From the NCBI RefSeq assembly GCF_000972845.2, contig NC_040021.1, positions 7,297,291 to 7,361,290 of the forward strand: 64,000 nt of DNA, in the 5' to 3' direction. The stretch comes from Larimichthys crocea. Lineage: Eukaryota; Chordata; Actinopteri; Sciaenidae. Position numbers and translations under genes: made by a program. The notes below the pieces were generated by a model. It saw nothing but the letters and a program-made list of their open reading frames with translations. It ran no database searches and was not told the origin of the DNA. This document shows positions 48,850 through 59,741 of the stretch, one piece after another. How positions within the stretch are numbered: the stretch's first letter is position 1; the number at the start of each line of letters is the position of its first letter.

Positions 48850-49850
48850 AGCCCTTCTCCGCCAAAGTAAGCTCACATCAGCCAATCACGTTCGTCCTGT
48901 GGGCTTACTTTTGACCAATCACGTTCCTCCCTGTGGGCTTACTTTTGACCAATCACGTTCCTCCCTGTGGGCTTACTTTTGACCAATCACGTTCCTCCCG
49001 CTTATATTTCGGCCCGCCGCTCTCGCGATCATTTTCCCTCTGACAGTCCGTCTGTGCTTTGGTAAGTAATGTGTTACTCTGTATTTGAACGTATGTACAT
49101 GTCCATATATTTACATATAGCTGGCTTTAATGCCACCACAAGACATTTCATGTGGTGTATACCAATAAACTTAATATGTACAATTAACGATGATGCGCTA
49201 GCAACACCATCGCATGGCCGCATCTACTCACATGTTCAGGTCCAATTTCCTAACTTTAAAACACAAAATATATATTTAAATGTTCAGCGAGAGCTCGAGA
49301 TGCTAAAAGTGAAGCCGGTTCAAATGATTGGAAATATGTTTTGGCCAGAAATCGAGGTTTTCAAGCGTTTTTCCCTCTCAGCGGTGTCAAATGTCACAGC
49401 AGCGGCTGTGGTTGATTGCTCTGCTCTGATTGGTCGGCTCCACCTGGCCTCACTCACTCACAGACGTCTTTTAAAATAAGAGTCCCTTCAAAATAAAAGA
49501 TGTATAAGGGCGACAGGGCCAGAGTCAAGCACACTCAAAATTTCTTTAGGATTTTTTTCTAGTTGCTAATCTTGTTTGCAAAAATTACTGCAATGTCACA
49601 TTTTCAGGGTTGTGCGGAATGATATACAGTTTTGTACTGACCAGTTTTATAGTCCCGTATACAGATGTAACTTCTGCTGCACGTCCAGCAGGATTCTGAA
49701 GTGGCGCATGAAGTCCACTGTGAAATCTCTGCTGGTGCGTGGGACAAATCTGTCTCCTTCAGAGCTGGTGAAAAAGTTGATGTCACCAGTTAAACTCTGT
49801 GAGTAGGAGTGTGAATTTTGAATTTCCCCTACAGCAGTCCTACATGTTTA
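48850..49850. repeat. Left inverted arm of composite element
   Basis: About 1 kb that recurs as its reverse complement at 56862-58310. It holds the module A promoter, a short first exon, an intron and the first recognisable coding exon (about 49608-49798). Matching landmarks include taatatgtacaattaacgat and cctacagcagtcctacatg. Confidence 0.92.
48878..49062 (+). promoter_or_regulatory. Module A promoter: phased CCAAT array, TATA-like box, exon 1 and donor
   Basis: Four CCAAT boxes in ccaatcacgttc context are spaced 34-35 bp apart (three near-identical direct repeats). Then come ttatattt at 49002-49009, a short GC-rich leader, and a strong splice donor (gtaagt) at 49062. This is a textbook NF-Y plus TATA layout and would drive transcription rightward into the decayed gene. 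The tandem spacing of about three helical turns would put NF-Y on one face of the DNA. Confidence 0.65.
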
Positions 49851-50089
49851 GCTTGTACCGTTTTAACAGATTATACAAACTCGTCCACTTTTTCCAGCTT
49901 CAGTACTGCAGCTCACCTCAAACCCACCTTTAAAAACCCAGCAGCTTTTCCCTTCTGGTAAGTATGCCCCATCTTGCAGACATTTGTCTCTCTGTGTTGT
50001 TAACAGTAGGCCTAATACTTTTAACGTTTCCTCTCCAGACTGTGCTGAGATTGATGAGGAAATGTTTATCTGCTGCAGCTCAATGTGAG

Positions 50090-50440
50090 TGTTACGGACC
50101 TCAAGGGCTCGCAAGGCCCGAAACATATTGGGGAAAAAAACCAAGACAAAAGTTGCCACTGAAACAATAATTTTTATTAGTTCAAAAACAAACAATTCCC
50201 CAGAAAAGCAACCAAACAAAACAGTTGGAGGTTCCTGGCCAAAACAAATGAGAACACTGAGCCAGCCAACGGCCGTCGCACCCAGTATCCACCCCAAAAC
50301 TAAACCTGCCTAAAACCCACTACATAAATGAAAAGACCGAAAACAGGACTACTAGAGAACCTCCAAATCTAAAATAATAAAACCAAACAGCTCAACGGAC
50401 TCCTGACATATGAGAGAGAGACAGACAGACACTGACCTGA
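50090..50440. mobile_element. Possible LTR-like insertion, one end only
   Basis: Starts TGTTACGGACC, like the solo LTR at 50721, immediately after a probable splice donor. The interior is A-rich and non-coding. The other end and a target duplication were not found, so this is tentative. Confidence 0.3.
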
Positions 50441-50720
50441 GGATTATTTTTGTGGAACATTTCTATGTTTTAAACTTGTTTTTTTTATTTACCAATACAG
50501 CATAAAACCACATCAACCAGGATGCAAACCTTAAAGATGTACAAAGATGCTCCTCTCATTCACACTTTAGCTCCCTGTGAACTGCTGTTACTGTGTCTGT
50601 GTGCATGTTTCATATCAGTGGACATTATTAATACCGATGAATTCACTTTGCATAATTTTCCATGTGCTTACACTGGGTTCTTTGCTTCTTAATATACACT
50701 ACATTAATCTTAACATTGTA

Positions 50721-51337
50721 TGTTACGACCAGATATTGGGGTATGGAAGTAGTAACAAAACCAGATGTTGTGGTTAATAAACAAGAATTTTATTAAATTA
50801 AAGTTCAAATTGTTTTAATGAAAGGTGAGGCCAAAGGGAACAAAGGGCGAGCGAGTGCTGTTTAAAAGAACAAACAAATATAACAAAAAGAACTCTAAAC
50901 AGAGCCTATTTTATCTAAGTAGAAAACCAAAACGAGAAACAAAACCCTCACTATCTAAATCTAATAACAAAACACATCAAAAACAGCACCCCTAAACTAG
51001 TGACTCTAACAGAAATAGTCTCACGTATAATCAGTGGATATCTAAACTAATCCCTGCCCAGTCCCAGAAGAAATCCTCACCAATCAAGCCGCCGTGATGC
51101 TTGGGCGGCTGCAGTTTAAATGCCTGGGCCAGGGCAATTGCCCAGTGGATTGGTCGGCCGGGAGAGGATGCGGGGATGTCGTGCCAATCCCAATCCTCTC
51201 GGCTTCCAGGCTCTGGCGCCATGGGGACCACACCTTTTCAGCAGGGACCCAATCTATTTCCAGCAACCGCACACCTGAATTTACATAGGGGAAACACTAC
51301 ACACACGCACCGGGGCAAAACAGCGGCAGCCGTAACA
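50721..51337. mobile_element. Solo LTR with 5-bp target duplication
   Basis: 617 bp, starting TGTTACG and ending CGTAACA, flanked by perfect direct repeats TTGTA (50716-50720 and 51338-51342). There is no internal coding region, primer-binding site or second LTR, so it is a recombined solo LTR. AATAAA occurs at 50776. It lies in an intron of the decayed gene. The 5-bp duplication fits a Ty3/gypsy-type integrase. Confidence 0.88.
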
Positions 51338-53895
51338 TTGTAGTATTTTTTGACATTAATATTAAACATTGTATTTTAACTAGTATTATGAACATTGTAG
51401 TATTTACTTGGTTTCTTTCTGTAGTAGTTCTGCACTGTGGCAGTTTGTGAGTTGCTTTTACTATCAAAACCTACATTCAACCTAATTCTGTTTTGCTGCC
51501 TGTTTGCTTAATTTTTCCTTCATCAGCTCCACGGTGCCTTGTCAGGCCTGTGCTGATCCTCCACCAGCAGCTCTCCTTCACCAACCGCCAGCTGAGATAC
51601 CCAGTCACTGGAAGGATCAGCTTCCACCTTACCAGCAGGAGTGGATACGGCACACACTGTTCAAGGCGACCCCACGTACTGGCAAGCCAGAGCTAGTGTC
51701 ACAGCTGAAGCTTTGGTGGTATCCAGCTCTCATCCACACGCAGCCCCCCGCCTCGCCTGACCACTTCTTCTGTCGGCCGTTGTTTTTGTGGATGCCCCAG
51801 AAGATGTGGCTGTTTCCTCTGGTCTGTGTTCATCCAGCCTGTGGCAAGCACAGACTAACAGCTGCAGGAATGTACAGAACAGTGCGGAAGGTGCTGGACA
51901 TTGATGGGTGGTATGACCTTGCCACTGAGTACCTGGAGTGCAAACGCTGCTCCAAAAAGTATCCTGCTTGGTCTGAAGACATCTTAGGCCAGCTGGATAT
52001 GGGCCACCGCAGCAAGTTTCCAGCGTTGTTCACTTACAGGTAATTCATAATTAATGTCAACCATTATTAGGTGCGTTTATTTCTTTTTGACATTACACTT
52101 CTTCCTTTCATTAGATACTCGTGTGGCATCCGTGTGCTGAGGATGATGAAGGAGAGGACAATGGGCAACAGCGTGACCCAGCTGTACAAAAAGCTGCAGG
52201 AATAACACAGCGAGGCATGGATGGAGCATGTCCTGCAGTACCTAACAGCTTGCGAACCAATCACAAGGTCCACTGTTGTCCGCCCCTCAGTCTTTGCAGA
52301 TTTAAATATTGTACTTACATTTCATATTAAGTAACAGTTTTTAACTCCTTATCTTTTCTGAATAGGTCACGAAGAAACTTGCTGGTGCTGCTGCAGGTAC
52401 AGCTGCCTGGTGCACCAATGTCGGAAACGAGTACAGTCAAGTCCTTGTCTCGGTTCTGACAGCTGGTAAGGGACAAGCACTTGACACCATGGCAGCTGGC
52501 CTGGTGAAGCGGTACAGGGAGGCAGGTGAGGTGTCACCACTGAGGCATCTTCATGGCACGCCTGTCCACGTGCATTTTCGAGTGGGATCCAGAAGACGTT
52601 GCTGCTCTTCGCCATGCCAAGGAAGGTGAGCTGGCAGCAAGAAATGTTGGCCACATATCGGAGGAGGTGGTGGACACTCACATCACCCGGAGGGAGTTGG
52701 CGCTGCACTGCAGGAGGAGGACCAGAGGGGTGGAGGAGACCAACAGACTGATCAGTCTGTTTGACAGTGTAAGTGGGAAGGACACTGTGGGCGTTCCTCT
52801 GCTGGACCATGAACGGATCCAGCAGATATGGAAGGAACAGCAGAAACACCTTGGTTGTATCCAAGACCCAGAAGACTTCCAGCTCTACATTAAGACGGGC
52901 ACCTTGAAGAAGGGCGGCGTGGAGCTGTGCTGCTACAGGTGTGCCCGTGGCTCTACCTCCCTGGAGTCCTTTCACCTCCACCTGAACAGATTAATTCCAG
53001 GTATTGCATACATATAATACCTAATATGCACATACTAGTTTTATACCTCTTTTTCTCAATATGCCTGGCTTTATTTTATAGATACTTCATATCATATGTA
53101 TTGAATGTCTTTTACAAATGTGACATGCCTCTTTGTGTCTTTCACCTTCAGGAACCAGCGCCAGTGATGTGCATTTCCAGGCGTATCTTCTGGAAGGGCT
53201 GATGCGCTGGAATGATGACCGGATGGAGAACGCCGTAAAGGGAACACCTTCCATCCGCTCCTATGGCAGTGCTCTGAGCGAGGCGGTGGACCAGCTCAGC
53301 CAAAAGGTGCTAGGGAGATGCTGGGATGAGTGTTATCGCACCCCTGGAGCGTACATGGGTGAAAAAAATTCTTTAATAACACTACATTGCATTTATCAAT
53401 GTAACCTTTAATATATTGGATGAAATATTAAATATACTTTACTTTTTTCCTAGGTGAATTGCTGGGAATGGAGTACTTGTACAGCCAGACTGGCAAGGAA
53501 CTGACTCCAGTGCTCCAGAGCCCAGAAGAGGAGGACAGGCTGGTGGAGGAAGTCAATGATTAGGACTTCCAAGATGAGGGCTTTGTCGAAGAGAGCATGG
53601 AGGACATCACAGTTCCTGTGCTGTATGAGGACGACCCCTCCCGTGCTCTGCAGAGCAGGCCCTCATCATTAACAAGTCCTCAGGCCTCGCCTCCTCCGCC
53701 ATCTCCACCTCAGGCCTCGCCTCCTCCGCTGTCTCCACCTCAGCCTTCTTCTTCTCCACCTTCTTCACCTCCACCCTCTCTCCTCAGGCCCCTGCATCAC
53801 TTGCTGATGTGCCATCCAGCAGTATGTCTGACGAGGCTCAGGTAAGACACTTCAATAACAATTTCAATCCAATCTCAATGGCACTTTATTTCATA

Positions 53896-53896
53896 A

Positions 53897-53939
<43 letters not shown>
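53896..53939. repeat. (ATT)n microsatellite
   Basis: About 14 ATT/TTA units directly before the splice acceptor of the exon at 53955. Confidence 0.95.
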
Positions 53940-55379
53940 CAGTTAATTTATTAGAGAGCAGTGATTGGATCGCTGGGTGGGACAAGGTCCAGGATTTAGC
54001 AGTTTACCTGGTGGATCTCCATGAGGCTGCTTACATCACTGACCTGCAGGTGACCCAGATCATCCAGCTATGGACAGCTCTCCCTGAGGTTGACAAGCAG
54101 CGTGTCAACTACCAGCCTCGCCATCAGGTGCGCCTGACAAGTGAACGCTTTAAGGCTCCGAAGCGGTCTGGAGTCACACCGGGTGTGGAGAGTGTCAAGC
54201 GATGCTTGATAGGACATCCTGGGGGTCCAGCACAGTGGCCCAGCACCAGCCGCTTGGTTGAGGCCATATGCACCAAGCTGTGCAGTGTGCACAAGTCGCC
54301 CACCAAGAAGGCTGGAGTCTCCACCCCCAGGTGGTCAAAAATCCTTGCAAACTACCACCACATCCGGGAACTGGTGCTCAACACTCCAAGGGTTATGGCG
54401 GAGACCACGCTCCAGCTCTTTGAAATAAATCAGAGGACACTCATTCAATGGTAGGTCAGGCACGTTATTTGGCAGCACTCATGTACCCCCTGGAAAGCCT
54501 TCAAATGCCCCCAGGGTACTAGTATCCCCATTTGAGAACCACTGGTCTAACACAAATGATCTTCCCTCAGGTTTCAACGGAGGCAGAAGACTCAGGAGAT
54601 GAGTGTCCTGTCACAGGGATTGACTCCACCAGACCAGATTCCTGTGGCAACAGACCAGCTTCCGGCCCCGAAGGAGAAACTGGAGCTCCTTCCATCGACA
54701 TCTGGCCCGCTGCACCAGTTTGTCCTCCCTCCTAACCTGGAGGGACAGGCTCCCGTCCTGCGGCCAGGCAGACGGCCCGCTGCTGCCACCAGGGAGCACC
54801 CCATCACACCCACCCCCACAGCACCAGGCACTGCACAGCCCACATCAGCTCAGTCGGGGTACTTTGTCCTCAACCCCGACAACACGCTGTCACCGGTGCT
54901 GGTAGCTCCTAGTGTCTCAACACACGGTCCAGGCCCTGCTCCACTTGGTCCTGCACCTGCTCATCCTGTGTCTCTCTTCACAGAGAGGAACAGGTGACGG
55001 CGGGCCCTGGAGGAGAGTGGAGTGCCCAAGAGGAGGTATGTCAGGAGTGGCATACAACACGTGTGGCAAGTGTGGACAGCCAAAAAACAAAGACTTTGGC
55101 CATAGCCGTTATGGCAGCGCCACCTTTTGTCCACAGGCCTCACAAGGGAAATCTCTGGAGGAGTGGCTAAAGGCACAGAGAGCACCAAAATAGACTGAAC
55201 TTGTGTGTGTGTATATAGTGTGTATATATTGTGTGTCTGAGTACAGTTCTCCAATACAGTATTCTAATAAAAGTGGATGCATCCCCACATTTTTGAAAAA
55301 ACAAATTACTCTGGGACAACACTATAGAAATGACACTTTGATATAACTTAAAGTAGTCAGTGTACAGCTTGTATAACGT

Positions 55380-55825
55380 TGTAAAAAGTGGTCCAAGGTC
55401 AGTGGATTGTGGTCCGTATAGACCACCACAGGGGCAACCCCTGAAACTACATAAACAAAGTGTTTTAAGGCCCATATCAAAGCCAGTGCCTCCTTTTTAG
55501 ATGGTTGAATAATTTAGCTGGTAAGAGTTAAACTTTTTTCACCTGTAGTGAAAACGGACGGTCGAACCGTGGTGCTGTGAGAACAGGAGCAGTACATAAC
55601 AAGGCTTAAATGGCTTTGAAAGCTCTCCGACATTCAGGTGTCCAGACGTACACCACCCTTGCCTTCAGAAGGTCAGTGAGTGGCCATGCAGCGGTGGAAA
55701 AGTTACGTCAAAAAACATGACCAAACCAAGAAACCAAGTTCATTCTTAGTGGTCGGCACAGGGTAATTCTCGACTGCGTACACCTTAGCAGCTTCCACAA
55801 AATCAGCAATATCAGCCATATCAAA
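55380..55825 (-). mobile_element. Ty3/gypsy-type pol fragment (RT connection and RNase H)
   Basis: Translation of the - strand gives, in order, ENYPVPTTKNEL, FSTAAWPLTDLLKA, WTPECRRAFKA, TAPRFDRPF, KEALALIWALKHFV and VVVYTDHNPLT. These are hallmark blocks of the reverse transcriptase thumb/connection and the start of RNase H in fish gypsy-like elements. Stops and frameshifts separate them, so it is a dead remnant. No LTR belonging to it was found, and its link to the solo LTR at 50721 is unknown. Confidence 0.85.
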
Positions 55826-56860
55826 GTGACCTATTTACCCAGTTGTCACGTTACTCATTTGTTTTCATTCCACTTACATACTCATTTACCTATAAAGCTT
55901 TATTTTATAATCAGTAGAACAATTTCCCACAGGAAACTAGGTACTCCAACACAGCATGTGCTGCACACCAAAGCAAGTGTAGCTAGTGTGCCAAGGGTAA
56001 ACACTCACCCTACCAAGTATTTGTGTTCCCCCCCCTCCTAACTAAACTGCCTGACCTTTACTAACCTCGCTCAACTCAACCCTAGTCTTCAGGGAATCTG
56101 GCGGCGGGTACTTATGCACTAAAACCCACTGGTATGGTGACGCGACCAGTCATCTGGCAACGCCACCAAAAACCATGGACATGCTCCCGAGACAACTGCT
56201 CTAACCGCTGTCAACCCACACTATAGACACACACCAGCAGATCCTAAAGGGAAAAAGCTGTAAGCCTACCAGGGGGGGACACACGATCCAATGTGACACA
56301 CAAAGCAACACCTACCTTGATGAGCAGCACAAGACACTGAGCCTATAAATAAGCACTGACAGACAGCGCACACAAAACAGTTTAATAAAACAGACAGCTT
56401 TAAAGCTATAACAAATTAACCTTTATTAACCACGCACTTCCTCAAAACAACCAAATTACCATCAGGTTTCAAACTACCCCCCACTGTTTAAAGATTTACC
56501 AAGGATATTTATTAAGGTTCATCAAATAACTGAATTAACTTTGCAACAAAAGAATAAATGAAGTGTGGCAATCAGTGGTCAGTGATGTTGTAAATTAGAA
56601 ATGTGCTGCGAGTGTTGTGTAGTGCAAAACTCAGAACAAAAAGATAATACCAACAGAACCAAAAAACACACTCCTGTCATCAGGAAGCCAGAGAGTAAAC
56701 TGAGGAAAGAGACAAAGCCTTAACCACAACCTCAGAACACTGGCCAGGTGCACTGAGTTGCCTAATCAAAGCCCCTGTCCCCCAATCAGCTCATGATGAG
56801 GAAAGAGGCAGGAGTGGTCAGCACAAGCCCTGCAAGATCTCTACAGGGGCTGTGGCACCA
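55826..56860. other. Non-coding stretch within composite element
   Basis: No conserved ORF, tRNA or clear repeat ends seen. It lies between the gypsy fragment and the right inverted arm. Confidence 0.5.
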
Positions 56861-57057
56861 TACATGTAGGACTGCTGTAGGGGAAATTCAAAATTCACAC
56901 TCCTACTCACAGAGTTTAACTGGAGACATCAACTTTTTCACCAGCTGTGAAGGAGACAGATTTTTCCCCAACGCCAGCAGAGATTTCACAGTGGACTTCC
57001 ATGCGCCACTTCAGAATCCTGCTGGACGTGCAGCAGAAGTGGAGGCTGAAGATGAGA

Positions 57058-57323
57058 GAGTGGAGGCTACAGGTGGAAGTGGAGGATGGGAGGGTGGAGG
57101 CTGCAGGTGGACGTGGCGGATGGGAGGGTGGAGGCTGCAGGTGGAGGGTGGAGGCTACAGGTGGACATGGAGGATGGGAGGGTGGAGGCTGCAGGTGGAA
57201 GTGGAGGATGGAGGCTGCAGGTGGACGTGGAGGATGGGAGGGTGGAGGCTGCAGGTGGACGTGGCGGATGGGAGGGTGGAGGCTACAGGTGGACGTGGAG
57301 GATGGGAGGGTGGAGGCTGCAGT
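57058..57323. repeat. 34-bp minisatellite
   Basis: About eight units built on gtggaggctgcaggtgga followed by cgtggaggatgggagg, some shortened. The unit length is not a multiple of three and the long ORFs over it in several frames are artefacts of the repeat. G-richness on the + strand is strong. Confidence 0.92.
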
Positions 57324-57510
57324 GCGTCTCTTCAACACTTCTGCTTGTGAGATTGTTTCTAAAGAAAGGAGATTTGTCATGTATTTGTATGTATGACCTT
57401 TTTTTAAACAAGAAAACAAACTGTTTGAGAGTTTCTGTGAAGAAAGCACCTAAGAATTGTTTCCTACAAATAAAAAGTTGCTTATTTTGATTTAAAAAAA
57501 AAAAAAAGTT
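57324..57510 (+). mobile_element. Possible poly(A)-ended retroposed insert
   Basis: Downstream of the minisatellite the sequence has AATAAA at 57469-57474 and, 20 bp later, a pure A run (57494-57507). That is the layout of a reverse-transcribed mRNA 3' end. Together with the minisatellite it interrupts the right arm. The source transcript is not recognised. Confidence 0.5.
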
Positions 57511-58074
57511 GTATCGTGAACAAAAAAAAAAAAGCTCTGAACGTATGGAGTCGTGAGTTGAGTGTATGTTACATCCCTATATGGGACTATAAAACTGGTC
57601 AGTACAAAACTGTAATCATTCAGCACAACCCTGAAAATGTGACATTGCAGTAATTTTTGCAAACAAACAAGATTAGCAACTAGAAAAAATCCTAAAGTCT
57701 GTGTGTGGGGCCAGGTGGAGCCGACCAATCAGAGCGAGCAATCAACCACACCGCTGCTGTGACATTGACACCGCTGAGAGGGAAAAACCTTGAAAACCTC
57801 GATTTCTGGCCCAAACACATTTCCATCATTTGACCGGCTTCACTTTTAACATCTCGAGCTCTCCCTGAACATTTAAATATATATTTTGTGTTTTAAAGTT
57901 AGGAATTGACCTGAACATGTGAGGAGATGCGGCCATGCGATGGTGTTGCTAGCGCATCATCGTTAATTGTACATATTAAGTTTATTGGTATACACCACAT
58001 GAATGTCTTGTGGTGGCATTAAAGCCAGCTATATGTATATATGGACATGTACATACGTTCAAATACAGAGTAAC

Positions 58075-58250
58075 ACTTACTTACCAAGCACAGACGGACT
58101 GTCAGAGGGAAAATGATCGCGAGAGCGGCGGCCGAATATAAGCGGGAGGAACGTGATTGGTCAAAAGTAAGCCAAGCGGACTGATTGGTCAAAAGTAAGC
58201 CCACAGGAGACGTGATTGGTCAAAAGTAAGCCCACAGGGAGGGACGTGAT
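58075..58250 (-). promoter_or_regulatory. Module A promoter, right-arm copy (antisense)
   Basis: On the - strand: CCAAT boxes, ttatattcgg and an exon 1 with its gtaagt donor. Compared with the left copy a few bases are lost, including one in the TATA region. If active it would transcribe leftward, toward the left-arm promoter. Confidence 0.6.
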
Positions 58251-58557
58251 TGGCTAATGTGAGCTTACTTTGGGCTTACTTTGTTTTTACTTTGGTGGAG
58301 AAGGCAGGATGCAGACATCTTTCCCCTCACGAAAGGTATTTCGCTATAATATCATTGTATTCTGTCGGTGGTGGTCGGTGTTAAATATTGCATCATAGAG
58401 GAAAAAAAATACGATACACCGTTGTCGCAAAAAGGAATTGTATTAGTAACTATTGACTTAATACACATTGACTTGAAAAAAACAAAGGGAACGAGACATC
58501 GAATAAGACAAACATTAAACCTTCTAATTTCTTGATAACAAACTAAGGCAAATTGAA

Positions 58558-58560
<3 letters not shown>

Positions 58561-58622
<62 letters not shown>
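58561..58622. repeat. (TA)n microsatellite
   Basis: About 31 uninterrupted TA units in the spacer before the damaged tRNA-Tyr. Confidence 0.97.
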
Positions 58623-58626
<4 letters not shown>

Positions 58627-58957
58627 AAGAATATTACATTTGTAGGTGAAACTTGCGTTAGGCTAGGCCACCTTGTGGCACTTGTACGTTACTACAAAAT
58701 ACTGTTTATTACCAACTTTCCTTTTTAAATGTACAACTGGATAAAGAGCTTTATTGTTTCTTTATTGTGTGTCCACAAAGTGCATATTCCTATATCCAGT
58801 TTTTACCATAGTTACTTTAAACTCCTGCACACAGAAAAGCTAATAGGTAAAACTACATTTCACTTTTATTCTGAAGTTTTGAAACACATTGTGTGTACCG
58901 TAGTTCAGCTGTCCTAAGGTCCTTATAGTCAATTCAGGTGGGTGTTGGACTCCAGCC

Positions 58958-59043
58958 CCTTCTAGCTCAGTTGGTAGGCGGAGGACTGTAGAGTTCAAAC
59001 ATGAGACATCCTTAGGTCGCTGGTTCAAATCCGGCTCGAAGGA
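58958..59043 (+). pseudogene. tRNA-Tyr, copy with three missing bases
   Basis: Same as the intact genes, including GTA, intron and B-box, but GA is lost after CCTTC and one A is lost in ggtagagcgg. The acceptor stem and D arm are therefore broken. The losses are of the single-base type also seen in the neighbouring sequence, so they may be sequencing error. Confidence 0.85.
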
Positions 59044-59180
59044 GGAAACTTTTCTCTTCATCTCTAATACTAATAAACATGCACTTTACCAAATGTTTAT
59101 CTTAGTATGATTTTTGACTTCGCCTCTCTGACAGACACTCCCAGTTTCACCTTTATAAAGTAGTTTGTCCGTCTTTCCTG

Positions 59181-59268
59181 TTGCGCTGGTTTAGCTCAGT
59201 GGTTACTTCGAACAAACTCGTCCTGCTCTCCATCCCTCCCCGGGATCGAACCACGGGCGCTGTCCAGT
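59181..59268. repeat. tRNA-like opposed-box segment, copy 6 (shortened)
   Basis: A- and B-boxes kept, central bases deleted. A T run of about 20 bases follows. A further half copy with only the A-box start is at about 59806-59823. Confidence 0.6.
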
Positions 59269-59295
59269 GCTTTTTTTTTTTTTTTTTTTTTTTAA

Positions 59296-59741
59296 GAATT
59301 TTCATTATTTGTTTGTTTACATTTTAATTTCAGCATTTATTGATTTTGTTCTGTATTTAATTCTGCATCTGTGTTTTATGCTGTTATTTTTTTCTGTATT
59401 AAACAATATAACCTTAGAAAGGAAGCTCTAAATATTTGACTTTTTAAAGTAGTATATTTTAATGCATTAAAGACTGTTAATAAAAACCCTTTTAACAAAC
59501 TTATTTATTACCTTTTGATCATGCTTGTCGTGTCTTAATGAACTAAATTAACTGTGGATTGTATAACATAAAAATTATATAAACAAGTGTATAAAACCCA
59601 AAATATTGTGTCACTGTTGTGCTATCATAGAAAATCTTAACTGAACTGTGAAAAAAATGAGGTTGATGACAGATTTATGTGTTATTTGACTTCTCTTTAT
59701 TTTTAATACTTGAAAGTACATTTAACAGCTAACTTGCCCTT
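59296..59741 (+). repeat. Dispersed repeat, copy 3
   Basis: Nearly identical to 45966-46402. Confidence 0.85.

Larger units (their letters stand above)
49608..55192 (+). pseudogene. Decayed multi-exon transposase-like gene of a teleost repeat family
   Basis: Probable exons: 49608-49798, 49898-49957, 50039-50084, 51527-52039, 52115 on, 52366 to about 52545, to 53000, 53152-53358, 53454 to about 53842, 53955-54450 and about 54570-55192. Blocks seen in order are cysteine pairs (CVHPACGKHR, LECKRCSKKY), VTKKLAGAAAGTAAW, CRRRTRG, CARGSTSLESFHLHLNR, a Pro-rich stretch and a zinc-knuckle-like end (CGKCGQPK...GHSRYG...FCP). From memory this is a multicopy fish family whose intact members carry an acidic VDRD...LDIWH block between KRYREAG and the FMARLS block. 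Here that block is missing (junction near 52545, with a frame change). In-frame stops lie at 52203 (TAA), 53561 (TAG) and 54995 (TGA), and there is a frameshift near 55040. AATAAA follows at 55265. A DDE/RNase H-type transposase is my inference; the copy is dead. Confidence 0.7.
56862..58310. repeat. Right inverted arm of composite element
   Basis: Reverse complement of 48850-49850, interrupted by a foreign block of about 525 bp at 57041-57567. It carries an antisense copy of the first coding exon (about 56905-57040) and of the module A promoter (58075-58250). Several single-base losses are present relative to the left arm. Confidence 0.9.

Noticed and set aside
52367..52981. 204-codon ORF on the - strand
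   Set aside because: It is the mirror of the + strand coding blocks of the decayed gene. The + strand has family motifs and splice sites; the - strand has neither.
56793..57490. Long ORFs on both strands over the minisatellite, rich in Gly/Trp or Pro/His
   Set aside because: The 34-bp G-rich repeat has few stops in any frame and shifts frame at each unit. All frames stay open, with no splice logic or conserved domain.
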